NCBI RefSeq assembly: GCF_000247695.1
Contig: NW_004624776.1
Coordinates: 14,417,526-14,481,525, forward strand
Direction: 5' to 3'
DNA length: 64,000 bases
DNA from: Heterocephalus glaber
Taxonomy: Eukaryota > Chordata > Mammalia > Rodentia > Bathyergidae
The translations under genes were made by a program, and so were the position numbers. The notes below the pieces were generated by a model. That model saw only the letters and a list, made by a program, of their open reading frames with translations, did not search any database and was not told where the DNA came from. Of this stretch, positions 1-11,740 are shown one piece after another. Every line of letters begins with the position of its first letter. Positions within the stretch are counted from its first letter, which is position 1.

Positions 1-113
1 AAATAAGAACCAAGAGAGACTATGTAAAGGTGCAAATTTCCAATGATGAATGTCATTATATTGTATACCTAAAATGTACCAATAAAATAATATTTAAAAA
101 AAAGTGGTAACCT
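1..113 (+). mobile_element. L1 3' end (truncated by window edge)
   Basis: The stretch ends aaaatgtaccaataaaat and then an A-rich tail. It is nearly identical to the terminal ~110 bp of the L1 3' UTR at 4662-5345 and to the reverse complements at 11553, 35230 and 44893. It marks the upstream boundary of the retrovirus remnant that follows. Confidence 0.85.
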
Positions 114-469
114 TGAGCCCTCTCCCTCCACCTGGACATCTCTTCCCTTTATCAGTCTCCTTAACCTACACTAAAGAGGAGGAACAGAAGCCTGAGGAGC
201 AAGAAGCTACCTTCCATAAACTGGTGGTTTTTATGTGGAAAATTAGTTCTCCCGAAGTCCTCTCATATCCCTCTCCTTACTGATTTGTATTCCCATTTTC
301 ATGCAGGATCTCTCTCCCTTACCCATTTTTTATAGACATATACATACCTAACCCCACAGATGACAAAATACCTACACCAACTCTCAAAAGATTGCTCCAT
401 CTGTCCGTGAACCTCCTCTCAGACTAATATCCTTCTCTCTCCTTTTCCCACACACCAGGCTAGAGGCCA

Positions 470-1185
470 TTTGCTTGTGAAGATTGGCAAATGGACTTTA
501 CTCATATCCCTCCATTAAGAGGATTTTTTATCTACTAGTTATGGTAGATAAAATCACAGGATGGGCAGAAGGCTTCCCCACAACCAATATGAGGGTTCCA
601 CTGCAGCTCATATCCTCCCGAGATCATCCGAAAGTTTGGGCTCCTGGCTTCCCTGCAGTCCGATAATGCAGTCAGAATTTACCTCTCAGATTTTTCAACA
701 CCTGACAAAATCTCTTAATATCAGCTGCTATTTTCATATTCCTTATTACCCCCTATCATTGGGTAAAGTAGAAAGAGTACAGGATTTTTAAAAAACACTA
801 AGCATACCGCACAAACCCAACAGCACTGGGTCCACCTTCTAACCCTAGCCCTCCTCAAGTTAAGAGCTCCCCCTGGAAAACCCCCTAGGCTGAGCCCCTT
901 TGAATTGCTGTATGGAAGCCTATTACCATCAGACAGTTGGGTTCCAACTTCTGGTTGGACCAGAATCCCTCACCTTTCAGTCCCCTACTTGCATCCCTAA
1001 TGAAATGCAACTCACTGTGGTCATATACTGAGTCTCAAATCCTCCAATCTGTCCCACTACCTAAGAAATTCAAGGGAGACTGGATTTACATATAGACATC
1101 ATTAGACCCTCCTTGCCCCAAATGAGACCGATCTCATCAAATAATTCTCACAACTTCTATAGCAGCTAAACCTAAGGGCTTTCCA
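470..1185 (+). pseudogene. ERV integrase fragment (end of pol), frameshifted
   Basis: Retroviral integrase core, recognised from the spacing of the three acidic catalytic positions: Asp codon at 494-496, Asp codon at 662-664 and Glu codon at 771-773. Between them sit a stretch typical of gammaretroviral integrases around 540-600 and a P-Y-Y-P type motif just before the Glu. The catalytic codons fall in frames 2, 2 and 3, with an intervening frame-1 segment, so several frameshifts and stops break the gene. The C-terminal part continues to about 1185, where it overlaps the expected start region of env. Integrase inserts viral DNA into the host genome; this copy cannot. Confidence 0.85.
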
Positions 1186-1379
1186 CATTGGGTACACTTC
1201 TCTGCCCCACAGCTGGCTAAACCTCCCCTCTGCTCTCCTACAAGGCCCATTTCAATCGAGATCTCATGCCTGCCTCCAACAGTAGTAAGGACTCTGCCAA
1301 AGAATGGCTCTTTCCCTAACCTCTTCCAAAATATTCCTTGATTTTCTGGCCTGGGAACTACCATCTTATTCCCCCCTCC

Positions 1380-2871
1380 AAAGTGACCTTTTGGAGATTC
1401 TCTGTGATCTCTAGCTTCAAGAATCCTTCTCTGAGCTCACACCTACTCAAATAGAGGTTTTTTTTCTTGTGCTCCCTTATTCTATTCTCTTAAAGTCCAT
1501 GTTATATGGTACCAAAGTTTTAATTCTGTTCTAGATCAAAAGGCTACTGTCAGGAGACCCACAACAAAAACGAGACTGGACAGTTGATACCAGCAGGTGA
1601 CAGGCACATGGATTATCTATTTATTTTTTAATTGGCTAACTGGGATAACTATGGCAAATAATATGATTTCAGGGGGCCTTCTGGGGCAAGGGTTCATAAT
1701 GTTTCCCACCGTCGGGTATGGGTAGAAATCTCTGCTAATGCCAAGGGAGGTTTCCCTTGGCGTCTTACTCTGGTGCTGGCAAGATTGGATGGCTTTGTCT
1801 CCCTGAAGTATGCAGGGACCTGAGTGGGATGCCTACCACCAACCTGTCGAAAATCTGCTCCAATGAGGTAATATAGGGCAACCACTCATAGGACACATTG
1901 TCCCTACTGGCTGGGAGTGGGTAGTGTCCTAAACATTGACCTGTTGTGTGATGTGTTGAGCAACATTCTGATCTCAACTGCATAGTGAGGTGGATACCTA
2001 AACATCTGTGTCTCAATGTCACTATGTCACTTTGCCCAGTGTGTCTGGTGGAATGGGGAAAAATACCATGGAACGGTACCCACAGATAGGGTTCCTAGGG
2101 GATATTTAGGGTTGTGTGGTTGATATGTATGGCCACATTTACCTGCCAGTTAGACAGGATGTTGTATAGCATCCTTATATTCCTGGTTATATTCTCTCTT
2201 CCCTCTCAAACCAGCCCCAGAACTGGGATGCAGTGCATCACCTATGTCACCATACAAAGTGCTCACCCTGGTGGTTCTGTCCCTTAGCTGTTTCCCTTTT
2301 GGGAGAGCTGCTATCAAGGTAGAATCAGATATATAGGCTCATGCATTAAATGTCACTCATCGAGCTCTTACACTAACAATGGATGAGACAACCCAAACTC
2401 AAACTAAAACGGAGTTTTACAGATTTTCAGAGCTTTAGATTTTCTCACAGCTGCCCAAAGTGGGCAGCAGCACCAGGCTCCAAACAACATGCTGTACCTT
2501 CATTCAAGACAACTGGGGCAATGTAACAGCAGCCTCACAGGAAGTAGACTGTGGCCCAAGAGGTATAAAAGATGTCTCAGGACCCCTCACAGGTCCCGGG
2601 GGATTCACAGAGATCCAGCATCATATCTTGCATTCTCCCTTTTGTGATACCCCTTCTCCTTCTAGGACTCTCCTGTCTGTTCTTACCCGGCTTAATTAAT
2701 TTGTTTCAAATATTTCGTGCCAACAGAATTGTAGCTGTTTTGCAGGCAGTGCCCCAGGACCACATCAAGGCAGTTCTCCTTCAGTCTCGACAAAGCCCCA
2801 ACCTCCATCCCGAATCACTTGGATGCAGTGAAACTGCGATGCCCATCTTCCTGGACTTCACCACAGAGTAG
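1380..2871 (+). pseudogene. ERV envelope remnant (surface + transmembrane subunits), broken
   Basis: Position downstream of integrase and upstream of an LTR identifies env. The surface-subunit part (1380-2400) is too decayed to read. The transmembrane-subunit end is clearer: a Cys-Cys pair followed by a probable N-glycosylation site near 2480-2530, then a ~25-residue hydrophobic membrane span and a short cytoplasmic tail within an open segment at 2572-2871. The ectodomain is in frame 3 and the membrane anchor in frame 1, so a frameshift separates them. No intact fusion-competent protein is encoded. Confidence 0.75.
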
Positions 2872-2948
2872 GGAATTCGGGAGTTAGACAACTGCTATCT
2901 TGGCCAGAGGACAACTAGGCCAAGCCCCAAGATATATCAGCCCTTATT

Positions 2949-3208
2949 AATGAGGGAGTCAGAGGACTGCTATCTTCCCAGCAGTCACAGGGAAAACACA
3001 CATAGTCACTATGGTCCAGTGATCACAGACTACAAAGCACAACCCCCTTTCAAGATAGCAGCAATTTCCTCCTGCAAATCTCATAAAAGCCCCTCAGCCT
3101 GTACGGGGCGCCACTCTGGTTCTTATACTAGCCTTCCCTCTCAAGTTTGTTCTAAATAAGCCTGTCCTGACTGTTGAACTCGTATCTTTGTTTCTCCTTT
3201 TTCCTAAC
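2949..3208 (+). repeat. 3' LTR of the class I ERV
   Basis: Begins near TGAGGGAGTC and ends near CTAACA; the exact ends are uncertain. It contains a TATA-like cataaaag at 3082-3089, a polyadenylation-like aaataag at 3154-3160 and a T-rich, CA-ending 3' border. A similar sequence starting gggagttagacaactgctat lies just upstream (2880-2912), so the LTR start could be earlier. Confidence 0.7.
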
Positions 3209-3289
3209 AGTACTGTTACTCTGCAATAGGAAATTTTCAGGTCCATGATAATCGGAGGGGACTGCTGTCATATATTCGATCTGTTGTTG

Positions 3290-4045
3290 TTTGAAACACC
3301 ATTATGTGTGTTTCAAAGTGCTCACACTCATTGATAATCCCTGCATCAGTGGAGAATCTGTCTTTCCTCATATTTTTGCCAGTATTTGACATTGCTAGAG
3401 TTTAAGCTATTTTTCATTCTGATGAGTGTTACATTGAGTCGTTTTACTTTTTACTTCCTTGATGACTGGAGTGGTTAAGTCTCCTCTATATTTTAAATTT
3501 TTTATTGACCTGGCTTCTTCTGTGAGTTGACCATCTGTCTTGCTTTTCTAGTTACTTTTTAAAAATGGAAGCAGAGGCTGGTGGTGCAGGTCTGTAATGC
3601 CAGAGCTCTGGGAAGCTGAGGCAGGGGGATCACAAGTTCAAGCCCAGTCTGGGTGACTTAGCAAGGACCGTGTCGCAAAACGAAAAATAAAAACAAAAGG
3701 GCTAGGGATGTAGTTCAGTACGGTGGCCCAGGATCGAATCCCTAGTACCATAAATAAAGAATCTATAGGATTAAAAACTGTATGTATTCTTAATATTAAC
3801 CTTCTTCCTGTTACTATTTATAGGATGTTTATTGCACAAAAAATTAACATTTTTCTTTAAATATATTTTCATTGTATTACTAAACAATCCTTAGATTAAA
3901 TGTTTTCTACATTTTGTTTTAGAAATTTTGTTTTTCATTTTGTCTTCCACAATATGGAATTTTGTTATATTAAAAATTTTTGTTCTCTATTCGCCGATCT
4001 GTGCTTTATGTTTACAATGTTTTCTCTTTCTTTGGTTTTCTTCAC
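3290..4045 (-). mobile_element. old L1 fragment, antisense (interrupted by a SINE)
   Basis: On the minus strand the text resembles the decayed end of L1 ORF2 and 3' region, for example the plus-strand run attctgatgagtgttacatt followed by cttccttgatgactggag. The dimeric SINE at 3571-3763 splits it. The part beyond 3770 is AT-rich and only weakly L1-like. Confidence 0.45.
3571..3763 (+). mobile_element. dimeric B1+ID SINE
   Basis: Left half is 7SL-derived B1-like (ggtgcaggtctgtaatgcca, gaagctgaggcagggg). An A-rich linker follows, then a tRNA-like ID half (gggctagggatgtagttcag, atcgaatccctagtacc) and a short A-rich tail. Diverged from the other copies here. Confidence 0.85.
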
Positions 4046-4060
4046 TGTTGTCACTTTTTT

Positions 4061-4141
4061 TGTTGTTGTTACTGGGGATGGAACTCAGGACTTTGCACTT
4101 GCAAGGCAGGCAGCAGAACCACTGAGCTAAATCCCCGGCCT
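4061..4141 (-). mobile_element. tRNA-derived ID-like SINE with target duplication
   Basis: Reverse complement shows the A-box-like tagctcagtggttctgctgc and a B-box-like region. It is flanked by near-identical 15-bp direct repeats, tgttgtcactttttt (4046-4060) and tgttgtcgcttttta (4142-4156). Confidence 0.92.
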
Positions 4142-4284
4142 TGTTGTCGCTTTTTAGTGAGTACATAGTTTATTATTTTTTTAGTCTTTCCTTTTTTAAT
4201 AAAATGAAAAGAAGGAATATATTTTCCCTGAATGGGCCTTCATTTAAGTGGCATGTTTTAAATGTTTATTGTTAGTTCTTCAAG

Positions 4285-4660
4285 ACCTAAAAATAGATCT
4301 ACCATATGATCCAGCTATCACACTACTCTCTATATTTCATTTTCTCAAGGAAAATGAAGTCAGTGTATCAAAGTGATACCTCTACTTTCATGTTTATTTC
4401 AGCACTACTCAGAATAGACAGGACACAGAATCACTCTGGCTGTCCACTGATGGATGAACTGTTGGGGAAATGTGGCATGCATACACCATGGACACTAATC
4501 AGCTACAAGAAGAATGGAGCCTTCTTATTTTGGATAGGTGCAACTGGAGGATATTATATTATGGGAAATAAGCCGGGCGCAGGAAGACAAATAGCACATG
4601 CATATTCTCACTCATATGTGAAAGCTGAAAAAGTAGATGTCAAAGAAATAGAGAGGAGAT
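4285..4660 (+). mobile_element. L1 3' fragment, older copy
   Basis: Sense-oriented end of ORF2 and 3' UTR: atctaccatatgatccagct, then a run resembling actgatggatgaac and tattctcactcatatgtg. A 120-residue open stretch at 4306-4668 is a chance ORF in this L1. Confidence 0.8.
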
Positions 4661-4661
4661 T

Positions 4662-5345
4662 CTTTTAATTCTTTTAATTAAAAGAATCATACCACAGCAA
4701 TATATGTGCACCCATGTTCATAGTGGAACAGTTTGTAATAGCTAAAGCTTGGAAACAACCCAAGTGCCCATCAACTGAAGACTGGATAAAGAAGATGTAG
4801 TTTTTTAATAAAATGGAGTACTACTCAGCCATCAAGAATGAGAAACTAGGGACATTTATAGCTAAATGGATGCACACTGAGGCCATACTTTTTGGTACTG
4901 GGGATCGAACTTGGGACCTTGCGCTTTCAAGGCAGGTGGTAGAACTACTGAGCTAAATCCCTGGCCTGAGGCCATACTCTTACGTGAAATAAATAGGACA
5001 CACATGTATAAATACGGAATAGTTTCTCTGGTGTGAGAAACTGAAAGTGTAAATAAGGACTAAAATGAATTGATAATGTGAAATAGGACGAAAAAGTACA
5101 AAGGGGAAGGGGAAGTGGGAGAGATAGGGGAAAGGAAAGAAGGGAAAGGAAAAAATATGAGAAAAGAGAAAATGGAAACAAAGCCTTTGTAAATAGGGAG
5201 GGGTGGAGGACTTGAAGGAAGGGCAGGGGAAGGGGGAAAAAGTAAGAACCAAGATATATTACGTAAAGGTACAAGTTCCCAATGATGAATGTCATCGTAT
5301 TATATACCTAAAATGTACCAGTAAACTTAATGAATAAAAAAATAG
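4662..5345 (+). mobile_element. L1 3' end with polypurine tract
   Basis: Starts in the end of ORF2 (cccaagtgcccatcaactga) and runs through a G-rich purine tract (about 5098-5240) to the conserved terminal block ending aaaatgtaccagtaaac and an A-rich tail. It is the best plus-strand copy of the L1 subfamily also seen at 1-113, 11553-11740, 35230-35525 and 44893-46105. A SINE (4893-4966) sits inside it. Confidence 0.9.
4893..4966 (-). mobile_element. tRNA-derived ID-like SINE inside L1
   Basis: Reverse-oriented ID-like unit (plus strand ggtactggggatcgaac to ctgagctaaatccctggcc) bounded by 15-bp direct repeats tgaggccatactttt (4878-4892) and tgaggccatactctt (4967-4981). Insertion into the L1 is therefore directly visible. 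Confidence 0.95.
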
Positions 5346-5499
5346 AGCATGGTGTCTCTTATATGAGGCTGTTCATGTACACTGGGCGATCGCTCGGCCT
5401 ATCAGTCCAGGCCTTGGCGTCGAAGGCCCAACCCCACGTCTCTGTGTGATTTCCTAGGAATATCATGGTTTAGCTCCCCTTCTCTTCTCTAACCATGAG

Positions 5500-5915
5500 C
5501 TTCTCCTTTCTTACTCAGCCCCAGGAAATACCCAGATGTTTCCAGACTGGGTCATTTTATTTTTCTGTTAATTTTACTGACTGTGTGCGAAGCACTGTTC
5601 CCAAGTTACCCAGTTCATGTCATGTCCCTATGTGGTTTCAGAAGATTCAAATGCTTCCTTTTCAGATGCCACCTCAGATTACCTTGGGAAGGTTTTATGC
5701 TCATCCTTTCTGCCTCTACTATCATTTTGTATTTTCACCAGAATAACTAGTTATAACAGCCAAATTTCTCTGCCTGTTTCTTTCTCCAATAGACTTTTAA
5801 CTTCCTAAGGTCAGAAACCATGTCTTTCATCCCATATAACTAGTATGTAGATTCTGGTGCCTAAACACTTCAGTATGTTTTTGCTGAAATTTAAAAATGA
5901 AATTTTTAAAAAACT
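5500..5915 (+). repeat. L2 (LINE2) remnant
   Basis: The block acttcctaaggtcagaaacc, atgtctttcatcccatataa and the following agtatgtttttgctg resemble the 3' end of ancient mammalian L2 elements. Strongly decayed. Confidence 0.55.
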
Positions 5916-6399
5916 AAATCACGTCATGTATGAATGAAAGATAGCTTTAATGTGGTATGTCATAGTCTGCACTTTGCTGTGAATGATTTTGTCATATGTC
6001 ATGTAAATCTAGCTTCCATACAAGTCAGTTACTTTTCTTCTACAAGAAAATAATGTCTCTGTCTATGAGTATCACTGAATAGATACCAAATTTTAGATTG
6101 TGAAAAATATGTACATTCCAGAGATATATTTATAAGTATATTGTGATCTTAACCTTCCAAATTCCACGTTAAATATTGTATTAGATGAATAAAGGTATTC
6201 CAAAATCTTTTTCACTATACTTAGCCCAGGAATAGTAATGCTTTTGAATTCAGAAATTTAAAAAATCCTGCAACATAGTTTAAAATAAAAATTTGCAGAA
6301 GAATATACACTATCATATAATCAATCACTGAAGTCTGCTAGTAAATAAAGGCATAAATTGCAGGAGGGTTTACTTAAGTTGTCCAGGGAATGGATGTAC

Positions 6400-6600
6400 C
6401 CATATGTGGTTTGGAGTCAGCTGAATTTGAGTTATCCTCAGCTACATTTTGAGTTCTGTAACTTAAAACATGGTACTATCTAGATCTCCTTGTCTTTCTT
6501 TATGAAATTGTTTACATTTTAGTGCTGAGTATGACTAAATGAGATAAATAACACGAAAGCACCAAGCACGGTTTCTGCTAGTCAAGGGCATTCACTGGTT
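6400..6600 (+). repeat. MIR SINE remnant
   Basis: Follows the MIR order: ggagtcagctgaatttgagt, a cytosine-poor centre, then tatgactaaatgagataaat and caccaagcacggtttctgct. Ancient, decayed copy. Confidence 0.6.
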
Positions 6601-7614
6601 CTCATCGTCCATTCTTGCCACCTTCCTGAGATCATTTCTCCCAGTATTATTTTTCCAGTCTCTTTCCCAGTCTCCCTTACTATCATCTTTTAGAAAGTAA
6701 GAGAATACTTTTTGCCTTTTAATTTTTTAGTAAGAGCCTTCTGTATAAACCAAGCAAATATATGTCCTGATGGGACAACATAAGACAAATTCATCTTGAG
6801 ATCTATATATTTTCTAACACTGATGTTCTTTTTAAAAGCATTCTTACATCTCTAAAATTCATTTCATCATTTTAAAATGATGGGTTTTAATGGGATTATT
6901 TTTAAGAATTACTGAATTGTTTTTCAATCATAGGATAGTAAAATTTTCTTTCCTAACTCTAATAATTCTTCAATATGAATCTTATCCCTTATCAAAATTA
7001 ATGAAGATTGTTATAATTTAATTACAGCCATAATTTATTTTTATGTTTTATGTTCTCTAAGTGCCTTTAATATTTAATTGGACATTAAGTACAAGACAAA
7101 TGCTGAATTTTCTAACACCTATTTAGTGTGAATATCTATTAAGCATATAACAATAATAAAAATAAAACACTTCTAAGAATATCTTATTAAGTCTTCCCTG
7201 TCATACCCTGAGGTAAGAATTGTCAGTACTTTAATAGGAAAAAAAATAATCTTGAAAGGTGAATTTGGCCCAAGCTCTCAGGATGTCCATGCAAAGCTGA
7301 GATTCCTACTGTGCTTTGTTTTCCTTATTATACCTAATTTATTTTAATATGTTAATTGTCCAGTGTATAATTCGAGTTCAAATTTTAAATGTGACTTTAA
7401 GTGATTTCTTGGACCTTAAGACAATTCACTTTAAGATATTTCTTTTTTGATATAAAACACAAATATGTTATTGGAATTAACAGTGACTGTGTATTTAGTA
7501 GCTTAGCAATAAGGTGAAATACACATAGGCACACAGACTCCTTGAAAAGAATAAATTTATACATGGAGCTGGAACTGGGTGACATCATATATTCAAGAGC
7601 TTATTTAAAGTAAT
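6601..7614. other. AT-rich intron 6 DNA, possible MIR near 7190-7320
   Basis: Mostly AT-rich sequence with no readable gene. The segment 7190-7320 (cctgaggtaagaattgtcag, tttggcccaagctctcagga) loosely follows a reverse-oriented MIR. Otherwise I see nothing. Confidence 0.35.
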
Positions 7615-7852
7615 GATGTTCCAAAGGTTGAAGACATCAGTCACAAAAGGACAAATACTGTATGCTTCTACTTATGTAAGGAAGAGCTATTTATGAGTAT
7701 GGAGCTTTAGTTTAAAAAAAGGAAAAGGGCTCTGGAGGTGAATAATGGTGATAGTGCCAAACATTGTGAATGTACGTAATGCCACTAAACTTTACATTAA
7801 AGTGCTTAAGATGGTGAATTTTAGGTCCTATGTTTTTTACCACAAATAAAAA
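7615..7852 (+). mobile_element. L1 3' UTR end (mammalian-wide L1M type)
   Basis: Contains aaatactgtatgcttctact, ggtgatagtgccaaacattg and a closing aagatggtgaattttaggtc with an A-rich end, typical of older L1M 3' ends. Confidence 0.7.
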
Positions 7853-7994
7853 GAGACATCATATCAAAGGTTTCCAACTTTTTGTGCATATGGATTTACT
7901 ATGCAATTAGTTTTCATAATGTTCTTTTTTATCCTAACAGTGCATATTGAGTATTTTCAAGAAGGCCTTTTACAAATTTTAAAGTCTATGTAGG

Positions 7995-8094
7995 GGGCTG
8001 GGGATTTAGCTCAGTGGTTCTGCTGCTTGTCCCACAAGCGCAAGGTCCCAAGTTCAATCCCTGGTACCAAAAAAAAAATTAAAAAAATAAAAAT
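7995..8094 (+). mobile_element. tRNA-derived ID-like SINE with target duplication
   Basis: Clean plus-strand copy: ggggctggggatttagctca, gcgcaaggtcccaagttcaa, then an A-rich tail. Flanking direct repeats aaagtctatgtagg (7981-7994) and aaagtcgatgtagg (8095-8108) differ at one base. The tRNA-like A and B boxes could in principle recruit Pol III. Confidence 0.95.
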
Positions 8095-8109
8095 AAAGTC
8101 GATGTAGGG

Positions 8110-8560
8110 TGCCATTCTCTTTCACTAAAAGTTGCAAGGGTTTTGTCTTGTTTTCATATGCAGAGATGGAACCAGAGGGGCACATGGGTCAGATGGAACA
8201 GCCTGTGCAAAAGTATGGGGTGGGGGAGCCTGGCCACCATCCCAGTCTGCGAGGACACAAGGAGGAGACGCTGCCAGCCACAGCCCAGACAGTCCAGGGC
8301 CAGTAGCACACACCGGAGTGCTTAGGGTTTTCCTACAGCAGATGAGGAATGAACAAAGCATTTCAGTTTGCACTGAGTAAATGACTCTGATGCCAGTGAG
8401 AAGGGCAGATTGGGGAGGAGCCAGCTGGGGCAGGAAGAGGGTTTTGGAACAGCAAGGAGTCTGAGCTCAAACAGTGGGGACAAGAGTAAAGAGGCCTGGG
8501 ACTCAGAGACAGAGCAGAGAATCAGTAGAATGTGTGACTTATTTTAGATTTAAAAAATTG
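8110..8560. other. GC-richer intronic segment, no gene recognised
   Basis: Short overlapping ORFs on both strands show no family features. Phrases such as ggaacagcctgtgcaaaag resemble an ancient interspersed repeat of unassigned family. It lies just downstream of SGCG exon 6. Confidence 0.3.
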
Positions 8561-8682
8561 GAGGTAGTTGTATGCAAAAAGTCATGAAAATAAAGACAAC
8601 CAATATGAAAAATAATCTGGTGACTACTGCTACCATGTTATTCCAGCATCCACCGAGACCACTTCTGGAACAAAAATTCTTA

Positions 8683-9112
<430 letters not shown>

Positions 9113-11127
9113 CTTTAGATTTTAAACTTCATTGCTGAATTTGTGCAGAAGTTCCAGTTCAGGAAACGAAAGGGAACAGCTGCTTTTCTACTTTTCTGGT
9201 GTGATCACAATATCTTACCAGCCAAATAAGATTTCCAAAGCAATTACAAATTAGCAGGTTTACTTTAAAACTAGAGGGAAATGCTAGCCATGAAACTGAA
9301 AAAGCAGGGCTTTTTTTCCCCCACTGAAAGTCATGTACATCTACATAGTTCAGGTAATACGACTTCTTAGCTTTTATGTGTAAAAGTATGTCTTGTGCCA
9401 TTTGTTTCTAAGGCACAGCAGAAAAAAAAATTTAAACCTAAACATTTAAAGTAGACCTTCTAATTTCTAGGAGTCTGGATGTTCCTATTAGTTTATTAAT
9501 TTGAGAACTTAATTGCATGAGAGGAACCTGTCCTACGGCTTCAGAAATACACAGAGAAAAGGGACATATTGCTTGCAATAGCCTAACTTGCATGCATGCA
9601 GTTTGAATTTGGAGGCCTCTTTTTAAATCTATATGCTACAGATTTCCTTGTACATAAATAACAAACAATGTATGGTGAAAAGCAATGTACCATTAGCAAA
9701 TGGCTAAATTGAGTGTCGTCCACAGAGAAGAATTCTTTTAGGGCAGCACGGAAAACTTTCTGTAGTAAAAGGCAGTTAAAGTGAACCTAAAAATAGACAT
9801 TTATAAACGTAAGAGGTTGAGAACAAAGGATTTCAAGGAGAGCAGGAGCCCAGGGGCAAGAAAATGTGATGAGTGCGTCGAATGAACGACTAGTCCCGTT
9901 GACCGGAAACACAGGGGTTCACAGAAGACAGATTGATTGTTCGGATGATATTGAGAAATATTTCTCCTCTTAAGTTTATGGGCATACACACAAATTTAAG
10001 TGCATTGCATCGTCTAATACAGCCGTCCTGATTTACCAACCTAGCCTAGGCCCTGCCCCTTATGTAGGCCCCTCCCGTTTTAGGGTCCACCCCCTATTTT
10101 TGGCCTGACTCCAGTTTATTCCCACCCATGGCTTGAGGCAGGGGTTGCAGTTTACGAATTCTCCCCCTCTTGATTCCACAAAGCTGTCAGAACTCATCCT
10201 CACGCCGTACAGACTTTCCTCTTTTAGGAATACTGAAGTGTTTATTTCCTATTCTATCCTTGTATTAATTTTGATATCAGACACTGAAGAAAAATTGCCC
10301 AGGTGAAATTTTCTCATATACCCCGTTGAGAAGTCATCAGCCCAGGCCAAGATCTTGTCAGCAGCCCTCACTAACTGAACGATTCACAAAGCCTGCTCAT
10401 TTTCTCCACTGGGCGATTGACTAGATTACTAAGGAAGTTACTGCTCCCTTAGTAATTCTGGATATGACAAAACCACTGCAAATCCTCAGTTGAAAAACAA
10501 AAGCTTGTGGCACATACATAAAAGAGACTTACATCAGCAGAAAATAAAAACTTAAAACCACAACCAGATTTAGTAGCATGATTTACATAAATGCTATCAT
10601 CAACTAAAATAAAGGAACAGACATAAGTGAAGGTTAATGGTTCATGAAAATTATATTATAATTCATGGAAATTATATTCAAACGAGAAACAGATCCTCCT
10701 ATATCCTATAACAAGTCACATCTCCTTAAAATACCACTTAAGTAAAACTAAATGATAATGGGGACATTATGTAAAGTAAGGCTATACTAAGCTTTGGAGT
10801 TTTCACAATAAATTGTGCCAATTAATTTTATAGTACAGTGTGTAATTTTGTCTGAAGTATAGACAACTTTCTGTGTTTGGTGTAGAATGGGAAATAATTT
10901 AACTCAGTAATCTGCATGATACTTATTTCTTCTTTATCTTTTTCTTTCCTCTTCTCCTGACTTGCAAAACATAAAAGGAAATATAAAGAAAAATGCACCA
11001 GAAATCAATCGTTAAGCCAAGTAGAGATATGCTTAGTTTTACATGACTAAAATTGTTCTTTATATAGCATGGTTTGAAACTCGAGTATTGCTTCAATATG
11101 AGAGATCTAAGATGAGTGTTATAAATA
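9113..11127. other. intron 5 DNA without recognised genes
   Basis: Mostly unique-looking AT-rich sequence. A C-rich patch at 10040-10230 (ccctcccgttttagggtcca, ttctccccctcttgattcca) could be a decayed LTR or other repeat but I cannot assign it. No exon-like open frame with splice sites is visible. Confidence 0.4.
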
Positions 11128-11539
11128 CAGATGGTCCTCAACGTCAATGTCTCTTCAGAGGATTGCTTGAATTTATGGTAATGTGAAAGTGCTATGCGTT
11201 CAGCAAAACAATACTTGAGTTTGGATCGTCTCGGTCTAATGATACATGGTCCAATCCTCTCTGTCTCCCAGCACTGAGCTGTGGCAGCCCTGTGCAGCTT
11301 CCAGTCTGTCAGGCCATCCTGACATCCATCAGGCCATATCATATGTAAAACAGGCATGTGTTACACAGATGTACTAGCCCAAGTACAGGCTAACATATGT
11401 GTTCTGAGTATGTTTAAGGTGAACCAAATAAAACTATGATGTTTGGTGGGGTTGGTGTATTAAATGCATTTTAACTTGCAATATTCCCAATTGCAGTGTT
11501 TCTTAGGATATTAACTCCGCTGTAATTCAAGGAACATCT
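11128..11539 (+). mobile_element. Tigger1/MER2-type DNA transposon fossil
   Basis: Starts after a TA with cagatggtcctcaacgtcaa and ends with aattcaaggaacatctc. The interior (gaaagtgctatgcgttcag, gtgttctgagtatgtttaag, gtgtattaaatgcattttaa) follows the order of MER2-like non-autonomous Tigger elements. A reverse-oriented relative lies at 16512-16845. Confidence 0.75.
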
Positions 11540-11552
11540 CTCTCTCTATTTT

Positions 11553-11740
11553 TTTAATTCTTTTATTGGTACATTTTAGGTATGCAGTACATTTACATTT
11601 ATCATTGGGTGTTTGTACCTGTACATGATATATCTTGGCTCTTATTTTTTCCCCCCATTACCTGTGCACCCTTCACTCCCTCCACCCTTCCCTATTTACA
11701 TAGATTTCATTTCCTTTTTTTTTCTTTTCTCATAATTTTA
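11553..11740 (-). mobile_element. L1 3' end, antisense
   Basis: The T-rich start is the reversed A tail. Then ggtacattttaggtatgcag and a pyrimidine-rich strand match the reverse complement of the 5160-5345 L1 terminus. Confidence 0.88.

Larger units (their letters stand above)
114..3208 (+). mobile_element. class I (gammaretrovirus-like) endogenous retrovirus, 3' half
   Basis: Continuous remnant of pol 3' end, env and 3' LTR in plus orientation, antisense to SGCG. The 5' LTR, gag, protease and most of reverse transcriptase are missing; an L1 3' end lies directly upstream. Integrase (about 470-1185) is followed by an env region (about 1380-2871) and an LTR (about 2949-3208). All reading frames are interrupted, so this is an old non-coding copy. 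Confidence 0.85.

Noticed and set aside
2572..2871. Co-opted, syncytin-like envelope gene
   Set aside because: Only the membrane anchor and tail are open; the ectodomain is in another frame and the surface subunit is unreadable.
4945..5295. 116-residue minus-strand ORF rich in F, L, P and S
   Set aside because: It is the complement of the L1 3' UTR purine tract. The same composition appears at 35298-35516 and 44936-45314 for the same reason.
7995..8094. Possible tRNA gene (A- and B-box-like motifs)
   Set aside because: A-tailed with target duplication and repeated many times here: an ID-like SINE. No cloverleaf with an intact anticodon arm was convincing.
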